DNA of 64,000 nucleotides from Amia ocellicauda (Eukaryota > Chordata > Actinopteri > Amiiformes > Amiidae), in the NCBI RefSeq assembly GCF_036373705.1, contig NC_089869.1, positions 13,651,676 to 13,715,675 on the forward strand. Reading direction: 5' to 3'. Below the pieces are notes generated by a model that was not told the origin of the DNA, made no database searches, and was given only the letters and a program-made list of their open reading frames with translations. The position numbers and the translations under genes are program-made. Below are positions 45,562-57,203 of the stretch, one piece after another. Each line of letters opens with the position of its first letter. The first letter of the stretch is position 1.

Positions 45562-48500
45562 ATCAGCAGCTGCCTTTGTTGGAAGAAGGCTTCCCCAAGA
45601 TATTTGTACTTGTTTACATTTCTACCATCTCTTTCCTAGTCTATTCCAGCAAAGCTCCTGATCTCATTGTCACATGTTCTTTGGGTTCTTCTTCTGGGTC
45701 GTTTTCTTGTCTTCTGTGTTCTGTTCTGTAATTTACTCCATCTCTGATCTGATTTTTGTTGTGTGTCTGGCTCATTGCCATTATAACATCTCAATTATTT
45801 TAATGATTAGCATGCTCTCCGTGCTAATATATATGTATGAGTGGTGACCTGAAGTTAGAATAATTAAATCCGAGCTGTTTTTTAATCCACCTCTTCCTGA
45901 AATCCAAAACCAAGCCATTTTCAAAGTGGATGCTGATTGCTGTTTTTGTAGTATGTCTGTGCAAAACATGAAAAGCAGGTTTTCTGTTCTGGCATGTGCT
46001 GAAATATTAATTTTTCTTTTTTCTTGTTTGTTTTTTGTCAAAACTTATGAAAGTTCAAGTAAGCACATCAGTAGGCATCTCTTGCCTTTAACATGACACT
46101 AAGAACACTGGAAAAGAAAATCATCATGTATAAACACACAACAGCAGCCCTCAGGGAGAAATGGTTGCTTTGTAGGCCTTATGGTTCTCTGGTGGCATCA
46201 AAATGTTGCTACAATGGCAATTAGGATAGCTTCATTATGATTCTGGTCTTCATGGTATCCATTTATGAATTAAAACAAATACAGAACAATACTTAATTCT
46301 GTAAGACTTGATATTTGAAGGAAAAAAAAATGCTACATTTGAACCGCATTCAAATCCTATAGCTTTTTGTGTGAACAATTAATAGATTTTCAGCTGGATG
46401 AAATGTATATGTTGTCTTCTATAAATGTCTAGAATGTTAAAATTAGACAGTAATTATACAAGGCCCAAAAGATTTATATCTGAGCCATCATGATCTTTGA
46501 ACATGAAAACAAGCCAAGCCAAGAACTCAGATTCCAAGATATTTTGCTCATTAATCATGATATTTGTGAGTCTGAGTCTTGTTGATGAGTGTCCAAAAGA
46601 CTTATATGTCAGGTTCAAGGCTAATGGCCTGTTGTCATGTTTCCTTAGCTGACAAAAGCATTTTGTGTATAGAATTTGATTCTAATTATAATATGTGTTT
46701 GAGCAACGTATGCATTTTATGGGGATTTTGTGTTTCCTGCTCTTTGATGTACTCACTGGTTCAGCAATTCATAAAAAAAGTACTAAAGGAGAAAAAAAAC
46801 AGCTCCTTCTTGGTTTAGATTTACATGTTTGCTTTCAAATAATTTTCCCTTTCTTTTCTTTACAACTTAAGACATATTAAAACAAGATGACAAGCACTCG
46901 ATTCAGAGCTATTACATTTTATTGTTTAGGCCACAGTCATTTAGAGCTGTTGTGTCTGTTTTTCCTTATGTTAATGACAGTCATACTGAGTGCAGTTTGA
47001 TTTTTCAATACGTTTTCTGTCTGGAGTGTATTAATACACCAACAGGCATGTTCTCTTGGTTTATTTTTTCAATGCACTTAGTAAAAAAACAGGTTACAGA
47101 TGCTTTGATTCATTTTAAGTTAGACAAGCAACAAATTGGCCCTGATAATTAACAATAAATTGTAAAGAATTTTTTTGTTTTTTGGTAATAAAATGTATCA
47201 TAATTACTTAATGTCATAGTAATATTTCAGAAAGTATCAAGGGATTTTTTTTTTTTTTTAATAAAAATATCACGAAAATGAACAAGTACGTAATATTAAC
47301 TCTCCAAAAGACAAAAGTGATGAAAGAGAAATAATGTTCAGCTTCCAGAGCTTAGCTAATGTGCAGGGATGCACATTTTTCAAATTAATTTGTTAATGGC
47401 CCTGGCTGACTGATCAGAATTCATCTAAAGATGAAAGTTCAAAGACTGAATCATTGTTTGTAATATCAATAGTTGTAATTGAGTGCTAATAAAAACTACC
47501 AAGGCAAAATTATAATAAAGAATCTTTAGCACTGAGGATGAGTGAGCTCAAAATAAATGTATCTCAATAAAAATCTTAGCATTGCATCGTCTGGGAAAAC
47601 GAGTGTGTTGTTCTCAGCTACTGTATGTTTAAATGTATTTTGTTCCTTTCAGAAAAGTTGTCTTTAGTTACTCACACTAACTGTTTACTTTGCTGTTTTC
47701 ACACCCCAGTGTTTTTTAGTTTTTGTTTTTATCAGTGTTCTTATGTTTCTAGCTTCTGTAAAAAAAATAAAAAATATACAATTTGTTCTTGAGTGTTAAA
47801 CCAAACTTCAATTAGAATTTTCTCAGTGGAGACAAAAAATTTCCAGGTTTCCTGCATCGCATGTTTTTTGGATTTGTTTTCTTTGAGATTATTGAGTTTA
47901 TTAGGTGTATTACATCAACATATGGAATCATAGGTGAACTGGGCCTAATTAATGGATCCACCAGGTGCTCCTGGACAACTGCACCCTCCTGTCTTCATCT
48001 CTCTGGGGGTTACCCCTTTCCCACTTATGGGACCCCAGGTCCCACTGAGTCCCTGACCAGAGGCCAGTGTCACCATGGGTAATGGCATCCTTGTCTCAAA
48101 GGCTTTCTCCCCAGGTTAAATAAACACTCTGCACTATTTAACCTAATGAGATTTACATATTGTTTCACACTGATGTTTTCTTTGGATTAATAAGACTTTG
48201 TCATGCTATTCCCAATCAACTTTATTGCCAGGAGTATTTAAATTGAATTTAAAAATGTGCAAGTACTGGCCTAGCAAATAATTTTGTTTAATTATACAAT
48301 TTTGCCCAGGATTTAGTCTAGCAGGAGAGTCTCAGATGTTTCTGCAGAGAGATGGTTGAATAAGTAGACCTGTAAAATACATTATATAAACACTTCACGC
48401 TCCAAGGCAATATTTAGCATTCAAAAGTAACCAATCTAATTTGCTCATTTTTGTTAATATACAATGCCGAATGCATACTACGTTTAACCACCTCTGACCA

Positions 48501-50439
48501 CTTAACATCATTTTCTGCAGGTGATTGGAATGACTTCCTGCAGACTTAATTATGACAATCAGTGTGATTTAGGTTAGCAAAGCAAACACTCCAAAGCAGT
48601 TTTCCAGCTGCAAAAATATGAAAAGGGAAGCACCCTCAAGGTCACAACTAAAATGCAGACTCTATACTTGCATTTCAATCACAATAAATATTGTGTGAAG
48701 GTAGATAAGATGACAAAATCACCATGGGAACACCTGGGAAAGAGTTCTAACACCCTTGGCAAAACAAAGTAATATCCTAACTGTTGTACATATCAAACAC
48801 AACAACGTACTCTTTCTCTCCTACGACAGGAGTATTGGAATAAAAAGTTTGTTCTTGACTGAAAAATTTATATCAAAAAGGCTTTTGTTTTACTGAGTAC
48901 TAAACTAGCTGTGAGAAATTAAGGAGTATTACCTGGCTGCTCAAAATGTATATCTGTGTGGGCTGTCCAGTTTACACAATAGCAACAGAGCTCTGCCAAA
49001 GTGCAGCATATGCTTCCTGCAGGAAGAAGCAGAGATCTCGGCCCTCTCTGTCCTATAGATTCCCTCTCCATGAGCTCTCTGACATATGTCACCAAGCTCA
49101 CATCAAAGAAACTAACATAAAGCATTGTTCTGTTCTTGCACAAGGCTCAATAATATACTCGGTCATGGCCCTTCATTTGATGTCCTGTATGGACTAAGGG
49201 CCAAAGCCTGACTCTTTTCACTGTGTATCCTCTAATAGGCTGCTCCAGGTTTTGCCATCAGCTTATTCATTGTGCGTAAGAAATACCCTAAACCATACCT
49301 TAAAGCCGGCTCTGTCGGGCACACATGTGTGTGCTGCCTTCCTGACATGTGGGGGGATTTTCAAAACCAATTCCCCCGAGTGTTGGGAGGTCTGAGTGAT
49401 GTCATATCATCCACAGTGTAATTAAAAACTTTCTCCGAGTGCTTCCTCATGTTGTAAATTCTGAATTTATACAAAAAGTCAGAATGACGGCACAGTGTTT
49501 ACAGTGAAATCCCTGCAAAGCGATTCAAGACAAATCTGATTTTCATCTTGACTCTGGTTTTCAACATAAGGTGAAGACACAGATTAAATCAGTTTAGGTT
49601 AAAGGGCCCCCAGGGTATTCCATTCCCATTGCATTCGATATTTTAACAAATTTCTTGTTTGACATGTCATGTCTTTGAATAGTTTTGATCTTAAATGGTT
49701 AAGTCATTGGGTATTGTTTTACTGATATGTTTATGTTCGGGAAATTAGTTTTCACATCACATGACTTGTGGGCCTGGGGAAGAATTATTAGTCAAAAATG
49801 TCATTGTTAGCTTACTTTTTCAAGAATAGATTGAAAAATAAACATAGTTATTAGCATTATTGCCCATTTGCATTGTCATGATTTCCCCCTTTACCCTCTT
49901 AGTTACTGATTCATTTAGTTTCGAGTCAAAAAATATGTTGTGGGGCAGTGTGAGGATGAGGGAGAGACCAATCTGGCTAATTTTATAAATTGACATTTTA
50001 TAAAAGCACAAAAAAAACAGCCTCATCTAGTGAGACTCACCAAATATGTCTACAAGAAATGCTTTACCTTGCAACATCATAGTCAAAAAGCTGTAGGGAA
50101 ATATGGATGTACAAAACCCTACTCAGCAGACTTTAACCCCCTTAATTAGTAAAGAGAGAAGCATCCGTTAAACGATTTTTTCTAAAGCCTTTATAACTTT
50201 GAACTGCCTTACTAATCGTGTCTTTTTCTCACATTAGAATAATTATCTAGAGTTGCATACATTAATAATACAATTTTATAACGGAGTGTGAGCAATCAAC
50301 ATGCATAAAGTGTATCTGTTATTATAGTTACGTTTGCATTGCATTTATTACATGTTAAAGGTCTGCATACCCTGCACTTACCAGCATCTTTGCGTGTGTC
50401 TGCACCTGTACAATACGCATGCTAATACTACAAGAACAC

Positions 50440-50693
50440 GCCTATGGGCTCGACTGCAGTGTTTATTGGCTTGTCTTCAGTGGCTGGACGCTTTCCTCCG
50501 CCTCCGCCTACCGCTCGTTACCTTGGAGGCGAAAGGAAACTATTCAGACCCAGGCTGGCCTGCGGAGGCGCACAGTTTGCGCTGAAATGTGCGCAGTTGT
50601 GGGCTGAGTCGGGTCATTTCGATTATGTTTGCATAGATCGCACAATCTGCCGGGGTTCCTCAGCCAGCGGGCAGTCTTTCATGTGAGCACACC
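50440..50693 (+). promoter_or_regulatory. stox1: stox1 promoter / 5' UTR region, CpG-rich
   Basis: A GC- and CpG-rich patch begins near 50440 in AT-rich surroundings and runs into the coding exon, as in a CpG-island promoter. It holds repeated CCTCCGCCT and GGAGGCG boxes and an octamer-like TTTGCATA (about 50630). No TATA box is obvious; the start site was not placed. Confidence 0.55.
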
Positions 50694-51006
50694 ATGTCCC
50701 AGCAGCGGGCGGTGCAGCTCTCCGCGGCGGCCCTTGCCCTGGTGTTGTGCCGGGACGGAGAGGGGGGCAAATGCGACAGTCCCGCTCCCAGTGGCCAGGA
50801 CCTTTTCGCGGATTTTAAAGCCCAGAATCTGCGCAGCTTCTGGAACAAGAGGCTGGTGAAAGCCGTGGCGGAGGTCTGTTTCCAGGGATGGATGGAGAAC
50901 TGTGTCTTGCTGGTTCATGGGAATGCAAACCATTTGGAAGTGCTGAGGGAAACGTGGATGCGACGGGCACTGAGGTCTCCAAAGGGATTTACCATCCGGG
51001 CAGTGG
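50694..51006 (+). CDS. stox1: STOX1 (storkhead box 1), first coding exon, 104 residues
   Basis: The ATG at 50694 opens a frame whose middle and end match human STOX1 exon 1: [51 protein letters not shown]. The donor GTAAGT (51007) sits at the same place as in human, after the glycine. STOX1 is a winged-helix DNA-binding protein related to the FOX family, with roles in the cell cycle, oxidative stress and neural development; the winged-helix part is encoded by later exons that are not in this window. The flanking gene is ccar1, as in human. An overlapping minus-strand frame is a shadow. Confidence 0.93.
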
Positions 51007-51199
51007 GTAAGTCGCCAATACTCCTTTTGCAGGGCGAACATCTTTAAATCAAGGCTTGCGATATGGACATTTTAAATGTGACTGGCAATACTAGGGGTAG
51101 CCTGCCCTTATGAGAGAGAAGTACAGTTAAGTATACTTTTGTGGACTGTACTTGTGTTTCGACTCATACTTAAAGTGTACTGATCATTTTTATTTTTTC

Positions 51200-51204
<5 letters not shown>

Positions 51205-51260
<56 letters not shown>
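51205..51260. repeat. stox1: (TA)n microsatellite, about 27 units
   Basis: Nearly pure TA repeat seen directly, 200 bases into intron 1. Confidence 0.95.
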
Positions 51261-51265
<5 letters not shown>

Positions 51266-51514
51266 TAACATTTTATTTATATACCAAGTCAATATGTGCG
51301 CATACTGACATCAATTAGTCTTTTTGTGAATGTTAAATATCTAGTCTTGTCGGAATGGATTAATACTTACCAATGTGAAAGATGCACACACTATTTGCAC
51401 TTTATTGAATTGCTGTCTGGAGATAAGGACACCCTGCATGAGCACTGAATCTCATACACTCGTGCCAACCCTGTGGACTGTGGTCTGGTTCTTGTATCGC
51501 AGACGTCTGCAGTT

Positions 51515-51581
51515 CTGCGCGGATCTGCGCTGCTCCACCAATGGGGGCGGCGGATTTCTGCACATCTGCGCAAAGCTGCGC
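51515..51581 (+). promoter_or_regulatory. stox1: Promoter-like cluster in stox1 intron 1
   Basis: Four CTGCGC boxes start at 51515, 51525, 51566 and 51576: two pairs with 10-base spacing, 51 bases apart. Between the pairs lie CCAAT (51537) and a GC box GGGGGCGG (51543). The patch is GC-rich inside AT-rich sequence. TGCGCA/CTGCGC are half sites of NRF1. It could drive an internal stox1 transcript; this is inference. Confidence 0.35.
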
Positions 51582-54500
51582 TATAGGAACGCAGCTCGTT
51601 GGCATGTGTGTGAATGTGAGACACGTCAGGGGTTCACGCTCACTCCACTGCCGTTACATTATCTACATATGGTCACTTTGTTTCACTTGATTCACAACAT
51701 CTAATGCATACATTCAGATATTAAGGTAATCAACATTATATTCACCTTTTCGAGATTTGTGTATTATGATTTATATTGTAGATTTTATTTGTGCTTTTTT
51801 AAATGTATTTATTTATTTTACCAACCTCGCCTAAAAATAGATATGTTCAGTGACTGAATTGACGCACTGGTTTATCTAGGAAAGTCCTAAGACAAGCTTA
51901 TGAAAGGTGAAGACGTTTTGATATTATTCAAGCATTAACGTGGCAATGAAAGCATTTGACTTCTGTGGGAAAAGGTGATCACATTTAAACACAAATGTAT
52001 CGTTGTGAATTATAATATCATACAAACGTGATGCATACACTTAAATGAATCGCTGTACAGTATTTCTTTTGTAGTTAACTAGGCTAACTGTGCCTGGACG
52101 TTAGCGTACGGTTTTGCTTATTTTTCGGGGAATCCTCCTACTTAAAAGGCCCACACACAAGCATGGTAGTTTTAATTTCATAAACGTACAGCTAAATATA
52201 CTTCCTTTCTACCCAAACAGCAGTTTCCTTGATGTTCGCGCATAATTGCTTCAGTAATGTATTGCCGAAGATTGTAAACAGTACAGTTATGTACTTAGGG
52301 AGGAATGCAGCTCCATAAGCCTTAGGAAACAAATGATTTCTTCTGATATGTCTCAAAATTTAAAATAACTGTGAGTGATCAAAAATAAAGTGAAATATAT
52401 GGACAACAAGTTTTTTTAAATATATGATAAATTAAATACATCAACTATGAAATGAAGAGTACAAAACCTAAAGGGCACACTCATGTGAAGAATGCATTAA
52501 AGGCTTTGCGATGACTAACAGTTTTATAACCATTTTCATCTACTATCAGAAGATCAAACTCACTCCTCTTTGTGCTTTTAATAGGTTATAAAACAGGCCA
52601 TATAACACCACCCAAACTTGCATGTTGAATGACAGATGTATGTGGTAGTCTGAGATTTAACAAACCTCCTTTGATCTTTTCTCAAGCCACCGACTTGCTG
52701 TTTGCACGTACATGAAAACCTAATATTTTTCATGAGATGGCAGATAAGAGATTACATAAGTATAGCTGAAAGGAATGTGATTCATTGTGTTTTACTGACT
52801 CAGATACTGTGGTTCAAGTTTTTATAAGTACACCCACTTTAGGCTGGTTATTAGACTCCTGTCGAACCCCAGCTTGTTAGGAGATGTTGTGCAGCGATGC
52901 CGGGCAGCCTTCCCTACAGTAGCCGTTTGAGGTGACCTGAAGTACCATGTCTTCAAGAATCAAGGCTCATGCTTCTGATCCCCTCTGTCTGGCTTGTTTT
53001 CCTTTGATCCAAAGTCAATTGTTCTCCAACTGCTAAAGAGAGACGTGGTTTTCCAAACCAGTTCATGCAAATGCCCCTGAATCAGTCAGTCTCCTTACTG
53101 ACACTTGCACTGTCTGGCACAGATTCCACACCTCCTAGCACAGATTTTGTTGTAGTATGCATCCCTATAGTTCTCCTCACAGCCATTCACACCCCCAAGT
53201 TTAGATCATTTACTTGTGTGTGCTATGGTCAGAAGACACCATTATCAAATGAGAGCTCCTACAATAAGCAGGAAGTGTTCGAGGCAGGCTCATTTACATC
53301 CGCCTGGTCGGTGAGGAAACTCTCGCTGCAACTGCATGTATAAAAGAACTCGGGGGGGCTTTCAAGACCCTTGTTTGCAAAATGGCCAGTTCTTAAAGAA
53401 AGCACTGGTTTCATTGAATTTAATTGGTTTCAAAGCATTGAGGTGGCATTTCAAAACCCCATTATGGCTGTTTCACTAATGGACATCTTAGCATTTTTGT
53501 TTTGGCATAGAAGTCTATGAGAGGAAATGTATCAGTTAACAGGACTTCAGACACTGCTATTTCTCCATAGATTGACTTCATACAACTAGGCTGTCTACAT
53601 ATAATGGTATGGGAGCTACGAAATCAGTTTCTAGAGCATAGTGTTGCTATTTAAAGGTGTAGCAGATAAGTGGTTTGAAAAGTTGGAGCTGTACAAATGA
53701 CAATATTCCATTAATAATTGTATATGATTGTGCCTCATGCTTATTGTAATGCATCCTATACGTACATCCGAATCTACCTTGTTAATACATGTCTGTTAGA
53801 ATTGTGTTTGTTTTTGTTTTTATTACCTGTGTTGTTGATCACGCTGCGCTTTATGCAGTGGCTGTCATTTAGACCTCAAAGGTTACCTCAAAAATCAAAA
53901 GAAAATGCAATAAGTGGTCACAGTTGTTGTGTCGAATGTAATGTAGTTTAGTAAAACATGTAGGTGATGGGGATCACTTGTTGCCTTCAGAAGGATCTTA
54001 AAGAACACAATCCTGGTAACCTCAGACACTTACAGGGGCTTTGTACATGGGACACAGCTTACCTAGGATATAATTGTTGTAGTGGGTTGTGCTTTAGAAA
54101 GGCCTGGTGTCATGTGCTCACACCTCCCCCAGAGTTCGAAGTGCCGATGGATGGGCTGAGAACAGGGCCTTGAGACCAGGCAGTAAGTGTGAACAGAGTG
54201 AAACTGTGGATTGGGTTTAGTGTATTCATTTTACATCAGACATAAATCAAGAATTTACTTTTTTCTACACTGTAACTGAAGCCAAAAAAAAGATTACATC
54301 TCACATTAAACATTTTCTGAATGTCTAACGATTCCTAACATTCCCTTTCCCATTAAACAACCCTAAAAAAACCAACTAGACCGGCAAAGCTCAGGCATGC
54401 AGATAATTAAGGCATTTCCTATGTCCAATGGGAGGAAATATCATAGTGTTTGTCTTCTGTAAAGGATTAAAGGAATAAAGTACATGGCAGCAGTAAAAAA

Positions 54501-57015
54501 AAATCAAAATTATGAGACCATTCAGGCTCTAGGTGTGTTTTTGCAATCAAAAATAGTTTTCTTGTCTGCACTCCAGTTAGATTTTTTCAGTGGGTTGTTG
54601 AAAGGCACTTTGGGATTCTTACTTACAATGACAAATTATATATGAACATACATTTTATGAATAGCATGTGTAATAATTGTATTTAACACAACAGAATACT
54701 GCATTGAATATATGGCTTTCTTGCTGCAATAAAACTCAGTAGACGACTTGTAATTTGGTTTTGAAAAGCCCTTCATTGTAAGTGAAAGGTTGGTATTTAT
54801 TACAGTGGGTGCTTGGAAACTCTTCTTGGATAAAGGATCTTGTTTTTGTTTTGTTTTGTTCTTACATCATACATAGTTTTACCCTTGTTACATTGCTAGG
54901 TGCACCATGATGAATTTTATACACGTATTTTGTGGGAGTAACGGAAAACTACAATTCTCCTAACCTCTGTGCAACACAAGCATAACAACTGCTGTTCTTT
55001 TGTGAAATAAATTAACCTGCCCTGACACATATTGTGCTTATTTTTTAGGGGGGGGATGAGGGATTTTTGGAACTAGTTGATTTAATTTACTTTGTCCTAA
55101 GACTCTTAAGAAAAATACATGCAATTAAATAAGGTTGCAGATAATGCATTGTAATGCAATCTATTTTATGCCTCAGTGATTTGCACAAATGAACGTGAGA
55201 CCAGGCTAGTGTTTCATATACACATTAGAGAGGACCAGTTCATGGGTCACTGTTTGATTAATGAATAGTCAGTAGGAGGAGGAAATTCCTTCAGAACTTG
55301 AGTGTTGTGAGTTCTATTAATAAATTAGGAATAGTTATGTATCATTGTACCTCCCATAGTATCTTTATACACATCCACACACATAAATATAGATATTTGA
55401 TTAAATGACTTGAGTCTCTTGGTAAGAAATGTTCCATTACCATTTACGATGTGTATTGTTTTTGTCAGATACTGTTAATTTCCAAGAGTCTTATATTGCG
55501 GTTTATTGTAGAGGCAGTAAATTAATTAGGTTTAGATTGGCATCTGTCTGAAAAAAACCTTTCTCTTTGGCCATTAATTAATCTTCGCTAGTCGTTGCCT
55601 ATTGTGTGCTACTAACAATTTGAACTTCCCAGTGCTGTCCCTGGCTCCCATCTGGTTACCATACACAACTGTTTAATAAGGACACAGGAGTACCTGCTGG
55701 GTGGCCATTTCCCCCTGCTTTCACAAACAGAAGGTTAATCTCTGCTCAGGTTCAGAGGTCAAAGTTAAGATTCCTCCAAAGCCACCCTTTTTTTAAATAT
55801 GACTGGCATGGAGCTGTAAAAGACCCTTATAGGTAGTAAACTCAAAGCACTGGATAAAAAAATAAACTTAGTTGGTAGCCATTTTTTTTTTTTAAGCAAA
55901 CCATTGTTTTGAAGCTTTATGAGAAATATGATTTATTTCTTTTCTTAATGTAGGGTTTACATTCACGTTTCATTTGTCTCCATTGGTTTTTGGCCGAATG
56001 ATTGAAAAGTGTGTGAGGCTTTAGGTGGCTGGATTATTAATATGCTTTTCTACATGTCTCCTGGCTTGTCCAGCTCGGGAGCCTTTGGCACGTGTTTGTT
56101 TTCTTTCATCCAGCTGGGGTCAGACTCTGTGTCAGGCCTGCCATTTGGTCCTGCTGTTTGTCAGGCCAAGGAGCAGTGCTGTGACAGGAGCACGTAAACC
56201 TAATGAGGGTGACAGCACAGTTGGGGGTGCTGGTCACTGCTTTCCTCCCCTGGCCAGACAACGCAATGGCAAGCTTTTATCCAGTATCCAGTTTATCTAG
56301 CATCGGATCCAGAGCCACTGTAACATGCAAGGAGATAACTGTGCTTTACAGCTTCCAGCATGCCGTGGAGTGCCGCACTTTCCTGGCTTGCTGCTCGTCA
56401 GTGTTTATTACCTGCTGTCATAGCCGCTGTGGAAATGTGCATTTTCTGTTAACATTTTTTTGCATTGTGAGGACAAATAGTTGAATTAATGCAATCTATA
56501 TTTAATCAGGGTTAAAAGTAAGCATTTGACTGCAATAAATACGCACTGAAGTTTTTTCGGGCACAACTCTTTACTGGAAAGCATTATTCAAATTGACCTT
56601 TCAGTGATTTTACACTCGATTCTTTTTCTTTTGTGTGTCTGGAGTTCCCTGGGGACAAGTTTAAATAGCCTGAGTGACTCAGTCAGGAAACCCTCTCAAA
56701 TCAATAGCCAGATGCATTTTGTGGAGCGGATAAAGGTGTCTTAAAACAATAATCAGCCTCATGAGTCCTTATTATGAAGTTGCTTGGCCATTACACCCTC
56801 CTACCATCCGTTTTCAGTGTGTCTTTGTGAGACTGAAAGTTTTAGGCATTAAGAGTTTTTCTTCAAGACTTTTTGTGTGTCTCTCTTTTGTAAGCATAAA
56901 AGATTTAAGATGTTTAGTGTGCTTCATCAAAGTAGACAGAAAATGTAGTATGATGATGGGGACCTGGCTTTTAAACCTGCTTTAGTAGTCCCCCATTTAC
57001 TAGTCTGTTCCAGAC

Positions 57016-57203
57016 CTAGGGCCAGATTAAATCAAAACTTTGACCTAACCGCTAATAGAAAACTACAAAATTGTCCACAGTTGCGGCTTCATTTTCAGTA
57101 AGATGCCACTTTCTTATAATCATAAATATTACCGCTACTATGTACAGATTTTTAGTTTCCTATTAGCGGATGGGTCAAAGTTTTGATTTAAGCCAACCCC
57201 TAG
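57016..57203. mobile_element. Foldback MITE, 188 bp
   Basis: The left half, starting CTAGGGCCAGATTAAATC, is the inverted complement of the right half, whose complement starts CTAGGGGTTGGCTTAAATC. Both arms share AAATCAAAACTTTGACC and CCGCTAATAG. The arms are about 55 bases each, with an AT-rich centre. No coding capacity. The superfamily is not certain because a clear target duplication is not visible. Confidence 0.8.

Larger units (their letters stand above)
36451..50439. other. Gene-poor interval between ccar1 and stox1
   Basis: No coding exon was recognised on either strand in 14 kb. It contains a decayed Tc1 transposase (39730-40540), CTCF-like motifs (37560, 37925), a TC run (41420-41467), ACAT and GATA runs (45484-45561) and TA/TG runs (39451-39487). 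Some homeodomain-type AT patches near 45800 and 47350 could be enhancers, but this is only an impression. Confidence 0.5.

Noticed and set aside
50660-51041. Minus-strand frames of 62 and 120 codons over stox1 exon 1.
   Set aside because: They are shadows of the GC-rich coding exon; the + strand frame matches STOX1 closely.
51391-51704. Open frames on both strands around the CTGCGC cluster, considered as a small gene.
   Set aside because: Several overlapping frames are open only because the patch is GC-rich; no protein features.
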